Origin: Tetragonia tetragonoides
Taxonomy: Eukaryota; Streptophyta; Magnoliopsida; Caryophyllales; Aizoaceae
Assembly (NCBI GenBank): GCA_038025085.1
Contig: CM076147.1
Location: forward strand, 25,025,001 to 25,089,000
Length of the DNA: 64,000 nt
Reading direction: 5' to 3'
The notes under the pieces are model-generated. The model worked only from the letters and a program-made list of their open reading frames with translations. It was not told where the DNA came from and searched no databases. A program made the position numbers and the translations under genes. Numbering within the stretch: the first letter of the stretch is position 1; each line of letters starts with the position of its first letter. Below, in pieces: positions 40,285 through 50,500 of this stretch.

Positions 40285-41562
40285 AGTTCACCTAGTTTAG
40301 GGCTTAGACGACCCCTCTCCCTCTCTCAGACTCGACTAACCACAGCGTTTCGCGGACCCAACAGCGAGAGCGAGCTTCGATTATCAGTGTCAACCTCCTC
40401 GAATCTCGGTTTCACATTTCTTGCAAACCCATGACAAGCACCTTCAAATTCATTCATCTAATATTTCCAAATCAAAATAAATAAATCAGCATAGCACAGC
40501 ACCCTCCCATAAGATAATGGCTCTGTTGTATCGGATCAAGAAGGCGAAACTGAATCATATATCCTACCATTTCCAAAGATTTTACTTTCTACAAGGAGCA
40601 GCTGATTATGCTCATCATTACACTAATACCCAATTCACCAATCTTTTTGCCCAAGCCCTCTACAAGTATTTACCAATGGCCTTCGCTTCTTTGCTGCTCC
40701 AGTTCAGTTTCTTTTTGTGATCCAATTTCGGTTAATTTTCTCAAAAGTTTCATTTTTTTATGAGATATTGGTACGTTTTTTTTGCGGAAAATAAGTGTTA
40801 ATTATATTTGGATGATAACAGCCTAAGAAGGAGGAATGTCAAGGAGGCGCGTGGCGTGAGGCTTAATGGGCAGATTAAAACGGATGTTGTCACTGGTGAA
40901 GGTATCAACAATTTATCTATATTTTCATTGTTTGTTGTTTGATAGCTTGAGGTTGAATCTTGAAAATTCATGCCATTTTGTTGAACTTGCACAAATGCAG
41001 CAATACTTCAACTACAACTTATTTTGAGAACTTTCAATTGCTGGGTATTTTTATTGACCAAAGACTTGCTATTGCACTATGTGATATTCGTCGTGCATGC
41101 TTGCAGGGGATTCGGTGCTCTTAAAATTTGAAGCACTGCGACGTGCCAACGCTCTTAAGCTTGATTTAGTTGAGGTGGATACTTTTACTATCATTTTGCT
41201 AACAGTGTCCCTTTCTAATGGAGCCAAAATATCTCCTTCAACTATCGGCGCTTTTGTATTTTTCAAGTTGCCGATGATCATCGCGCATCCTCCTTTACCC
41301 CACATGGGTGGGAGATTCTTTAGAGGCAATGGGGCAATGTTGATGTTGACATTTCTTAATTTTGGCAACCTTATGCTTCCTAGTTAGGTGCATGACTCTC
41401 ATTTGATAGGGAAAGTAGCTAGCTTGAAATGAAATAAGTTGGTCTCGGTCTCATAGTTAGGTTTTTTACATATCTGTCATTGTTATTTTAAGAAAGTAGA
41501 CCAAAATGTCAAATGTATATGCAACGTGTACATGTAACCAGCTTTGGATCTCTTTTTCCAAG
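40285..41562 (+). pseudogene. Partial host-like gene, possibly organellar translation initiation factor IF-3
   Basis: The first coding segment starts at ATG 40517 (MALLYRIKKAKLNHISYHFQ), with basic and aromatic residues and few acidic ones, like a mitochondrial or plastid targeting peptide. A second exon follows an ATAACAG acceptor at about 40820 (RNVKEARGVRLNGQIKTDVV). A third follows TTGCAG at about 41106 (GDSVLLKFEALRRANALKLD then LVEV). Joining these two exons keeps one frame. The pattern VRL..G..V...EAL..A..L.LDLVEV fits the N-terminal domain of IF-3. The following exons, including the PPVCKIMD-type block, are not seen: element C begins at 41563, inside what looks like an intron. Element G's LTR sits just upstream. 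I recognise the family from a short pattern only, so confidence is moderate. Confidence 0.5.
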
Positions 41563-43076
41563 TGTAGACACCAAAAATGGTGTCTATGATAAGTCTCCAT
41601 AAAAACCCGATGATGAAAGGATTGGATTTTGCTCGAACTTGGGTTGCGAGAATAAATGCTCTGATGATTAGCGCAGTTCATTTGAATTAACCAGTGGAAG
41701 CATTTTGTACAGGTGATCCAAACCAGTTGGACTCAATTCAATTGGAGTCCAAAACTGAGAGATAGGCCTCTTTGAACCTAAGGGCCCGAAAGGGAACCCA
41801 AACCCTTGAGTCAACCATTGGTCAAACAAGGGAACTCAGTCAATCCCGCGTGGACCCCCTCAAAAAAGCCTCCCCCGCGTGAAAAGTATGTCAGGCACCT
41901 ATGCAAGCAGGCCGCTCCAGGTCCAAGCGGTCACGCTTAAGTTCATGCGGTGACCGCTAGGACAAGCGGCCATGCCGTTAGGCCAAGCGGCTTGACTGCT
42001 TGCCTAGCGGCTAAGCCGCTTGCCAAGCGGTTTGACCACTTGTCCTGCCGGCTTGGCCGTTCGGCCTAGTTGCATGGTCGCCTGGACCTTTTCTCGTAGA
42101 CGGCAAATTCGAGGCCCATTCGATTTTCGTGCCAAACCCTAGCAGCTCCCCCTCTTCTATATAAACAAACCTTAGCGTTCAGTTAAAGAGGTTGGACATT
42201 CACTCTGAAAGGTTGGCAGTTGGAGAGCCGCAGGTTAGCCCTAGCACCACAAAACAAACCTTCACACTTCATCAAGAGCATGAATTCAAGCAATATAACC
42301 CAGTAAGTTCATTGTGAGCATCCAAGTAATCCAACCTGAGGGTTTTCAATAAATTTTATATTGCTTGTTATTACTAGCGAATTTGCTTTATGTGATATGT
42401 ACATGCATGGCGCGTTTTCGAGTAAAAGGGCATTTATTAAGCCCAATTAATGGATAAATGAATGTTTTAAATTTGTTATTTATTGCTTCTTATGATTAAA
42501 TTATGCTTTGTTTGTGGTTTGGTGGATGAATTATTTGTTTGTCTTATAACTCGAAGGTTTTAGCATATTTATCGTTTTCTAGCAATAAAGACATGTAATT
42601 TGATAAATTGTTAAAAGTGGTGACAATAATAATAATAATTGTTCAACCCATTAGTTAAAACTTGGAATTTGGACAAATTGAACCCTGTTTGGAACCGTAG
42701 CATTAATAATTATTTTTAATCGATTAGTAAAGGCCATTGTTGTCAACGGGCGAGTTGGGTGCCTAACACCTTCCTAGCTCGTACTCACACCCCCGAACTC
42801 ATTTATGAAGTCAATTTCCCCAATAGGGATTGGGGTGCACAGGAATTGAGTTGACGTCTTTCTAGAGTATCGGCTTGATTCCAAGGTTTCCAAATTACCT
42901 TAAATTTGGTGGCGAGTTCCAGCAATCTTAATCATGTCCTTAGTGCAAAAGGAAAATCTTAATGTGCATTCACACTCAAAGGTTCACGAAAACCCGAACG
43001 ACCGCGCACTCCCGGGCTGCCCGAAACCCGAAAGAGGGGTGAAGGATAAAAGGGGAGAAAAATCCGATAGTCTACA
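41563..43076 (+). repeat. 5' LTR of element C
   Basis: 1514 bp, TGTAGACACCAAAAATGG to GATAGTCTACA. It contains a hairpin cluster at 41915-42085, a TATA box at 42158-42165 and an internal GGTGGCGAGTTCC near 42905. It lacks about 60 bp around 42190-42240 compared with the A LTRs. Confidence 0.9.
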
Positions 43077-43077
43077 G

Positions 43078-43095
43078 TTGCGACTTCACTGGGGA
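43078..43095 (+). other. Primer-binding site of element C
   Basis: TTGCGACTTCACTGGGGA, one base different from that of element A (TGG to TTG), begins two bases after the LTR end. Confidence 0.75.
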
Positions 43096-44327
43096 CATGA
43101 TTAAGAGGGTGTAAATTGAAAATCGATTCATTGATGTTATTTTTGCTTGCTTCACTACCTTGAGTGTTCTTATTATTATTTTGTGACTTATCATTCATTT
43201 ATTAAATTGCATTCATTGCATTCATGTGCATGCGCTTGCGCGACTTCCGAGCTTGTTTTTACAAGTTCAAACTAGTTTCTTAGCCAATGGAGTGTGGTGA
43301 AGTGCCTTGGTGAGAATCCACTTGATTCTTCTTTTCCAAGAAACATGGATCCCCCCACCTCATGTACCTACCTACGCATTCGTCCATTTGACCAGTAGGA
43401 TAACTAGAATCCCTCACATTGTCGCGCATCCCATGGATTGTTGTACATTCTTGATCATAAGTACATTTTTACCAAAACCCTTAAGCCTACCCCATTGCAT
43501 GAACTAGAACCAATGTTTTAGGTCGAAACTCAGTCCCATGTCCATGCTAGATTTTCATGATCATGTCATTTGCGATGTTGTGCTGCTTGCCCATATGTGA
43601 ACGCAATCTTTGCGTAGTCTTTTTGGTCGTCATAGAATATTAGGTTAGACTCCAATTAGGATCTTTTCCTTTTTGAGTCTAGATTTCGTCATAAGATTGA
43701 GTCTAGAATCTTTATTTTTAGGAAACAATATCCCGGAATGTTCTATATGATGCTCGTTACCTTAGGAAAGATTCTAATACTTTATTCTTTCCTTTTATTT
43801 AGGTAGTGAGTTTTTAGTCAAAGATATCGACAATATCTCTCCCGTCCCCTTTTAGTCAAGAGTATAATATCTTTTGCTTTATCCCATATTGAGTCGATAT
43901 AATATCTCTCCCCTCCACTTTTAGTCAAGAGTATAATATCTTTTGCTTTATCCCATATTGAGTCAAGATAATATCTCCCCCCTCCCCCTTTAGTCAAGAG
44001 TATAATATCTTTTTGCTTTATCCCATATTGAGTCGAGATAATATCTCTCCCCTCTCCTTTTAGTCAAGAGTTTAACATCTTTTGCTTTCTCTCCCCCCCT
44101 CGAGAACTTTTGACCTAAACCCATTACTTAGTCCCCAAGGGTAACTATGTTGATAGAATATTCTAGATAGAGATTTCCCATCTTTGTTTTAAAACTTTTC
44201 TTTTCTGAAACTTGTTAGTCTTTCCTTTTCTAAGTCTTATCCACTGTCCAGGATTGGGAAGAAAACAGTCGGTCCGAAAAGTTGGGAGCGTGATAATAGT
44301 AATCAACGTCTGGCTAGGAAGCTCGTA
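43096..44327 (+). other. Untranslated leader of element C with 68-bp repeats
   Basis: Collinear with the leader of element A. The repeat array is at about 43840-44100 with four units of the TTTTAGTCAAGAGTATAATA and TTTGCTTTATCCCATATTGA type; the last unit is degenerate. No coding frame is supported before gag. Confidence 0.75.
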
Positions 44328-45326
44328 TTGGAGTCTCCCCCTCCGAGAAAATCTAGGTCTGACGCAGTGTTTGTTACTCCCCCTCCATATCGACCATCCT
44401 GTCCTATGTTGACCGAAATGGCCGAAGATGACATGCCACCTCCACCACCTAAGACTACTGATGAGATGTTGACTGAAATGATTACAATGTTGGAAACCAT
44501 GGGAAACCGTGTGACATGGATAGAAAGCAAGGTTAAGGAAGCTGGTCCCTTTAACCAAGATGATCCTCCACCTCGAGATGACAAAGTAGAAGAGCTAAGT
44601 GCTCAAATTAAGAACCTTGAGTTAGCTCTAACTCAAAACAAGATCATAAGTGACTACATGATCAATGCTGAAGGATATTCCTCTCACATCAAGGGGAAGC
44701 TCCCACAAAACTTCTCTATGCCTGAAGTCCCCACCTTCAAAGGGACCGATGATCCAAAAGATCACATAAGAGCCTTCACCACCGCAATGGGCCTAAGAGG
44801 AGTAGATCCTGACCTCTATATTCATCTTTTCTCACAAACCTTAGACCCCACTGTTAGGGCATGGTTCTTCAAGCTTGAGCCCAATCAGATTCAAGAATGG
44901 AACAAAGCATCTAGTTTATTCCTCACTAGGTATGCCGACAACGTCATCCAACCAACTACCATGAGAGAGTTGGAAGCAATAAAGCAAGGTGAAAATGAAA
45001 GCTTCACTCACTTTGTTAAGAAATGGAGAACTAAAGTGGCCGAAATGCTTGACCGTCCATCCGAGGAAGAGCAAATTCGGAAACTCATCAAGAATTTACA
45101 ACCTCCTTTCTTGAATCGTCTAAAATATCAAATAATTACTTCATACACACAACTCAATAGTGTGGGATTTCTCATAGAGGATGATCAAGCACTTAAAAAG
45201 GAGAAAAGTAAGGACTTCTTCAACAAGGGCACATATAACTCGAACTACAAGAAGAACCCCAATTCGGGAAACTCTTCCAACAAGGTTAATGAAGTCAATG
45301 CTGTCTATGACAAACCGCAAAGGTAA
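44328..45326 (+). CDS. gag: Gag polyprotein, capsid part (element C)
   Basis: 332 residues with the same block order as the A gag: DDMPPPPPKTTDEMLTEM, FKGTDDPKDHIRAFTTAMGL, VRAWFFKLEPNQIQEW, RYADNVIQPTTMRELEAIKQ, KWRTKVAEMLDRPSEEEQIR and the N/K-rich tail. The start at 44328 (MESPPPRKSRSD) is the first in frame; MAEDDMPPPPP at 44419 is an alternative shared with A. The frame ends at TAA 45324-45326, just where the A copy also stops. This could mean the stop is shared by ancestry or is a programmed border; the knuckle region follows directly. Intact over the whole capsid core. Confidence 0.88.
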   Translation: MESPPPRKSRSDAVFVTPPPYRPSCPMLTEMAEDDMPPPPPKTTDEMLTEMITMLETMGNRVTWIESKVKEAGPFNQDDPPPRDDKVEELSAQIKNLELALTQNKIISDYMINAEGYSSHIKGKLPQNFSMPEVPTFKGTDDPKDHIRAFTTAMGLRGVDPDLYIHLFSQTLDPTVRAWFFKLEPNQIQEWNKASSLFLTRYADNVIQPTTMRELEAIKQGENESFTHFVKKWRTKVAEMLDRPSEEEQIRKLIKNLQPPFLNRLKYQIITSYTQLNSVGFLIEDDQALKKEKSKDFFNKGTYNSNYKKNPNSGNSSNKVNEVNAVYDKPQR

Positions 45327-45432
45327 TACATCCCATTGGGCATGACCTATGCTAAAGCTTTGGAAAAGCTTGTCAAGAATGACTATCTCAACGTCATGGG
45401 TCCCACTCCGAATCCTGATATCCAAAAGGACT

Positions 45433-45812
45433 TCTGACTTGTAGAACCAGTATGCAGAAAAGTATTGCCTGTGCAGGGCTTGCAGCTGTTGTATACATCA
45501 TTTGGAGGGAAAGGAACCAAGTCTGCTTTAACAAGATCAGTACTGCAGATGATATGCTGATCAAGAATATCAAGTGAGATTGAGCTGCCTTCAATCTAAA
45601 AAACTTTGCAATTCTGCAAGAAGTTTGTTACAAAATCTGATGTAAAAAATTAATGCTTTTGTTAGCTTGTTTTTTCAACGTTGCTGTAATTAGTTGGAAA
45701 AACTTTGAGAAAAGATGATGTTGCTGTTGTGGCACATTTTCTTCATCTCAGCTAGGTTGTAATGCCGCTTATTTTGGTAATGATAAGTCTAACTTACAAC
45801 AAAAAACAAAGG
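45433..45812 (+). mobile_element. 5'-truncated LINE insertion in gag of element C
   Basis: About 380 bp absent from element A. The left part translates as a LINE-type C-terminus with SIACAGLAAVVYIIWRERNQ followed by VCFNKIS, the usual IWxERN motif at the end of plant L1 ORF2. Stops and a 3' untranslated region follow, ending in an A-rich tail (TTACAACAAAAAACAAAGG). About 50 bp of gag including the first half of a zinc knuckle are missing at the site, so insertion was accompanied by a small target deletion. AAAGGAC occurs at both borders. Confidence 0.65.
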
Positions 45813-46656
45813 ACATGACACAATGAAGTGTTGGACGCTCAAAAATAAAATCCAGGATCTTTTTGACAATAGGACTATTCCCAAGCCAGAGAATGTTCCC
45901 ACTCCAAATAACAACACCAATCCTCTAGGCGCGGTCTTTGTCATTAAAAATGAAGAGGAAGAAAAGGACCCCTCTTGCCTAATTGTTCCAATTGGACATT
46001 CTATCCCACCATATAAGCTTGACTCCCCCCACTTAGAGGTAGCCGAAATTTGGGATAGTGATGAAGAAGATGACCTTCAAACAATAAAAAGCGCCCCTAA
46101 GAAATCATTGGAAGAATTGCTCATGGAAATCACCGTTGGTCTATAACAAATAGACGAAGAGGTAACTAACATCGAGATGAAGAGAAAAGAAAGACAGGAC
46201 GCAGGGGAAGAGGGATATGACCAAAAGGGACTTTTCCCCATTACCTCTCCGCCTCACTCACACTCTTGAAATACTTATAAGTATTGGGATCATACGTCCA
46301 CTAGGACCTACCCCTGATCCTGTCTCTCCTGGGATTGCTTGGCACCCACGTAATTTTTGCAATTACCACAGGGGAAGAGGCCACGACACTGAAGAATGCT
46401 GGGCACTAAAACACAGAATTCAAGATCTCATAGAAGTCAAGCCAGGTAGCTACAAAAATACTGCAAATCCAGAAAAGGAATACTATAACCGAAAGACAAA
46501 AGGGTATATACCTCCCTCCTTTCAACCCCAACTCAAATCTTTCAAGATCTTTGTTGGAAAGGTTTTCTAGATCCCGTCGGGCCAACACCCGATACGTTGT
46601 TTTGCATCTATCATCAAAGAAGAGGACATCATACGGACGAGTGCGTACACTTGGAA
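45813..46656 (+). pseudogene. gag: Gag tail of element C with repeated zinc knuckles
   Basis: The first knuckle remainder GHDTMKCWTLKNKIQDLF is followed by the N-rich and acidic segment known from A (HLEVAEIWDSDEEDD). After a stop at 46144 a second unit follows, IRPLGPTPDPVSPGIAWHPR, FCNYHRGRGHDTEECWALKH and RIQDLI. A third reads DPVGPTPDTLFCIYHQRRGH followed by HTDECVHLE at about 46575-46655. Each unit repeats the PTPD, CxYHxxRGHxTxEC pattern. In A only one unit is recognisable. The frame is open at 46217-46570. The block ends where the E LTR begins. Confidence 0.7.
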
Positions 46657-48055
46657 TGTAATACCCCGACTATTTACGATATTTTCAGAAAAAGATTTAT
46701 TTATTTATGAAATAAAAGTATTTATTTTAAAAGAGAATTTTGATTTATTTGTTTAGTTTAGCTCTTTGAATTAATATTATTGTTATTGTTTTGTCTTGGG
46801 CTTTGTGAGAGTCGGTTATGCTAGAACCGCTCCACCACCTTTTTCCAATTTTGGCTACTAGTAGAACTCTTTCTCTTATTTTCTTATTCACCTTCTTAAA
46901 TCCTTGCTTTTGCTCCCATAACCACGAAAAACCATCACCTACGATTCTCCATCTTTGTCACCGCCATCTACTTTACTTTCTCTCTCTTCTCTAAAGTTTA
47001 CTGTGGCTTCTGATTCTTTGCTGTTAACCGAAGTAATTCGCGTTCTCTGTCCTCTGTCTTGTGCGGCCTTCTCCCCTTATTTTCTCCAGTCACGCGAGGA
47101 CCCAAGGTTGCTGCTGTTTTTGACCACCATAAGGTGGGTTTCAGCCACCAGACTCAGGCCGCCCATGAAGTATTGCGGCCCTTTTCTCTCTCCTGGCTGG
47201 TTTGCGCCATAAACCCTAAACCCTATTTTTATTTGGGGATTTTGTGAATTGAATTATGAATTGGGTTTTGTTTATATAAATTGTGTTTTATGCTTATATG
47301 TTAGATGCTAGATGATTAATTGGAGAGCTTATGGATGCTTAATTAGCTTTGGATGGTTCAATTCAAGGTAACCCTTTCTAGTCACTTTGGAGTTGGATGT
47401 TAATTTCTCTTTTATATGTGAATTAATGCTCTTTGTTGGCTTAATTTGATCAAACTGTATTCTAAGTGAATTGCTGTCGTTTGCCCAATAATTGTTAGTT
47501 CAATTATTCATGTTCAGTGCTGCATATAGTTGAGTACTCACAGATTATAATGTTCAAGCATAAGTGGTGGCAGATTAGTGTGTTATAGAGCAAGTTGAGA
47601 ATTTGAATTTAGTATTAGATTATTAGTTATAGTGGACAACTGAACTGAGAACACTATGAGTTTTTGGGGAACCCGTGCCATAATTGTGTAGTACTATTGA
47701 CCCAGAATGGGTATGTGAAAAGAATGAGGTTATGAGTATTTGACTATGAATGAATATGATTGATAAAGATTTGATCTTGGTATTGAGGCTCACAAGTTGT
47801 TAGTCTCTTTAACTCTTGACATGTGGGTGAGTGGCCTAAGATATTATTCTTAGGTAATGAGCATTGTTTTATGAAAATGTGATATGCTTATGAGAATTGT
47901 TCCGAGAGTGGATTTTTGAGTGTCTGCGGGCTATGTTATGAGTTATGGGGCCTATGTCCGAGTTATGAGAATGGTTTTGCATCTGCGGGTTTGTTCACTT
48001 CCCACATTGTCGAGGCTAGGAGCTGTGGTGCCAGATTCTGGGATTTTCCTAGATT
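46657..48055 (+). repeat. LTR-like block E
   Basis: It starts TGTAATACCCCGACTATTTACG, a common start of chromovirus-type Gypsy LTRs, and contains U5-like GGGCTATGTTATGAGTTATG and GTTCACTTCCCACATTG sequence near its right end. No coding frame is supported. The right border is ambiguous. If it ended at CACGTCCCA (48099), the 5-bp flanks would be TGGAA on both sides (46652-46656, 48100-48104), as for a solo LTR. However, sequence right of about 48056 also looks like the end of the LTR of element D. Confidence 0.5.
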
Positions 48056-48727
48056 AGGACCCAGGAATCATCGCGATACGCGCCAGAGGCACGTCCCATG
48101 GAAATCGGCCGATTGAAGGGTCAATTGTCAAGGAATCATCTTAAGGTTCGAAGTCGCCACCTTGTTATGGCCCGAACAAGGATGAGTTTTTACAAAAGAA
48201 GAGTCGCCGCCTTGTTACGACCCAAACACGGAAGGGTTTTTACAAAAGAAAGGGTTTTATAAACGATTTAAAAGAAAATCATTTAAGAAACCCAAAAGTT
48301 GACTCCATCGCGATAAGGCACGAAAATTTTTTGACTGGTCTGCGAATCAAAGATCTTGGTTTGGGGTCTAGGTTAGAAGGTGCGGATGTCCTCGGACCCG
48401 TCTCCTCCTCCGTACTGAGTACAGACTCTTTACTAATACGTTCTATCCCATATGAAAGCTTTGAATTGAATTACGTAATGCCTTGAATGATAAAAGAAAA
48501 GCACAAATATGTACACATTGACACTTAGCACACAGAAAAAGTCGATTTTGAATCGGTGTATTCATTTACGTACGGCGGGTTTGGATATTGCAAAATACTA
48601 CACTACTTACCATTCATCATAGGTCTTGAATCTACTCCTGGATCAAAACCCTTACGTAGTTCTGACCGGGGGATTCGGTCAGTAAGACTCCTTGGGTGCC
48701 ACTAAGGCGGGTATGGATGTTCTTTCT
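48056..48727 (-). repeat. Distal part of the D LTR, left of the Copia insertion
   Basis: This is the U5 end on the minus strand. It contains two near-copies of about 50 bp (48150-48198 and 48201-48249) with GTCGCCRCCTTGTTAYGRCC and GTTTTTACAAAAGAA. The reverse complement GGTGGCGACTTC matches a box near the end of the A-family LTRs. The exact LTR end is unclear (between 48056 and 48214). Confidence 0.55.
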
Positions 48728-49311
48728 GAAGGAATTTCTAACCACTAACTTGATCATACATGCATAATAGAAATTCGACTAACCCAGAAAACATGTGATT
48801 ATTGTAATTAAATATCAAATCGAAATCCTACCTCACTCCTTGGTCGCTGGTTGGATGAATAGTGGTTGGGTATGGATGAACACGTCAGATGTCGTGCCTC
48901 AACTGGTATCTACACGTCAGTATGCTAGTACAGCGATCCTGTTCACAACCTCCGTTCTCTCCTTACTCTAATGACACACAGTTAGGGTTTCGTGAAAACT
49001 GATTATCACGTGTAACCCTAACTGATCAGAATTCACCAAATATATAGGGAGGCAGGAGGGCTGATTAGGTTAAGTGTGTAATGGGCCTTATCCGAATTAG
49101 ACCCTTCTAATAAAACGAGCCTGTTAAGTGTGCGACCCTGCTGGTTTACTTAATGTGGCAGTAAGTCCAAAACTCTTTTCGGGCCCACAAACCGTAATTG
49201 GTTTCTAGCAAAACATTACGATTACCCATATTAAGTAAAGATCGGTTTCCATAGTCCAACAAATAATGCGATTATTAATTCTTATTATTAGTTCATAGGG
49301 CAAATCCAACA
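48728..49311 (-). repeat. 3' LTR of the Copia element
   Basis: On the minus strand TGTTGGATTTGCCC to TTCCTTCA, 584 bp. It lacks a 19-bp segment present in the 5' LTR at about 55416-55434 and carries scattered substitutions. Confidence 0.93.
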
Positions 49312-50059
49312 ATCTCCCACTTGCACTATAGCTAATCATACATCGATGATCCCTTTGTCATGTGATACCTAAATTGACCATAAGGAAGGAGTAGTGTTAT
49401 CCCTATATAGTTCAATTATGACTTTCTCGATTCCGCAGTTAAACTGTTTAAAACAAACGATTGACTTTCAACCATTTGAGCACGGCCATGCATTTCACAG
49501 TTTAAACTCATCGAGGGGCCCACAGATATCTTACTCCCGTTATATGAGAGCGACAAATCCCATCTTGCCTCACTCACATTCCTCCGCATGACTTACAACA
49601 CATCATTCAATTATCTTTATAGTCATCCGATTAAGGATTAACGTTTGACAATATCAAGATATGCTAAACATCATGAAGGAAACCATGGTGTGTTTAGGTC
49701 AAAGGATCAAATTAAAAGTTGCATATGAAAAACATTGATGACACTTATATAACAATCCTTTCAATGTTTTTGAAATGGGTCGGTCCAATACAATGTTCTC
49801 TAACATTTATCCATGTGATCAATTTCATATCTCATAATTATGACCTGTGAAACTTGGTCATCAATCAATCCACATGATAGTCTCAATAGTTATCAAATTC
49901 CCACAAATAATGATAACTGACTACAGACAATTAGAATAATTATATTTATAACAATAGAGTCTCACAATCAAGTCACATACTTGATGATCTACATCATATA
50001 AATTATTCATTGGGACAGCAATAAATAAATCGAACATAAGTCACAAAATAAACCTCCCA
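49312..50059 (-). other. Copia 3' non-coding region with polypurine tract
   Basis: On the minus strand GTGCAAGTGGGAGAT (49326-49312) is the typical Copia PPT touching the LTR start TGTTGG. The remaining 730 bp between the RNase H stop and the PPT have no supported coding frame. Confidence 0.75.
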
Positions 50060-50500
50060 CTAGGACAGAGACCAATCATTCATGAATCTAAGTCCTTGTG
50101 TAATAGTATGACGCTCATGCTTATCCTGTGGTAGAGGCTTAGTCAGCGTATCAGCAATGTTCATTTCCGATGATACTCTGCACCCCTTGACATCTCCCAT
50201 TTGTACAAAGCTTCGTATCAAATGGTAACGTATGAGTATATGCCTAGTTTTCTGATGATCCCTAGGCTCCTTCGCCAGTGCAATGGCCCCATTAATGTCA
50301 CAATAAAGGTCCATTGGATTCGAACTATTAGGTTTCACCAAAAGTTCAATGATGAATTTTCGAATCCACACTACTTCTTTTGCTGCTTTAGAAGCAGCAA
50401 TATACTCGGCTTCTGTTGTAGAATCAGCAACTGTATCTTGTTTGGAACTCTTCCAACTATCTGCTCCTCTATTCAGAATGAATACAAATCCTGACTGCGA
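50060..50500 (-). pseudogene. pol: Copia RNase H
   Basis: After a stop near 50500 the region encodes the usual Copia RNase H end: an EAEYIAASKAAKEVVWIRKF-type segment in the shifted part, then NPMDLYCDINGAIALAKEPR, TRHILIRYHLIRSFV and NIADTLTKPLPQDKHERH. These are the classical Copia C-terminal motifs. The frame break with RT is one of the disabling mutations. Confidence 0.85.

Larger units (their letters stand above)
41563..46656 (+). mobile_element. Partial A-family Tat retrotransposon C
   Basis: A complete 5' LTR, PBS, leader repeats and gag are present, followed by a gag tail with extra zinc knuckles. The element is then cut by an LTR-like block at 46657, and no protease, RT, integrase or 3' LTR belonging to C is visible. 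A LINE fragment interrupts gag at 45433-45812. Its LTR is clearly related to, but more diverged than, the two LTRs of A. Confidence 0.85.
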
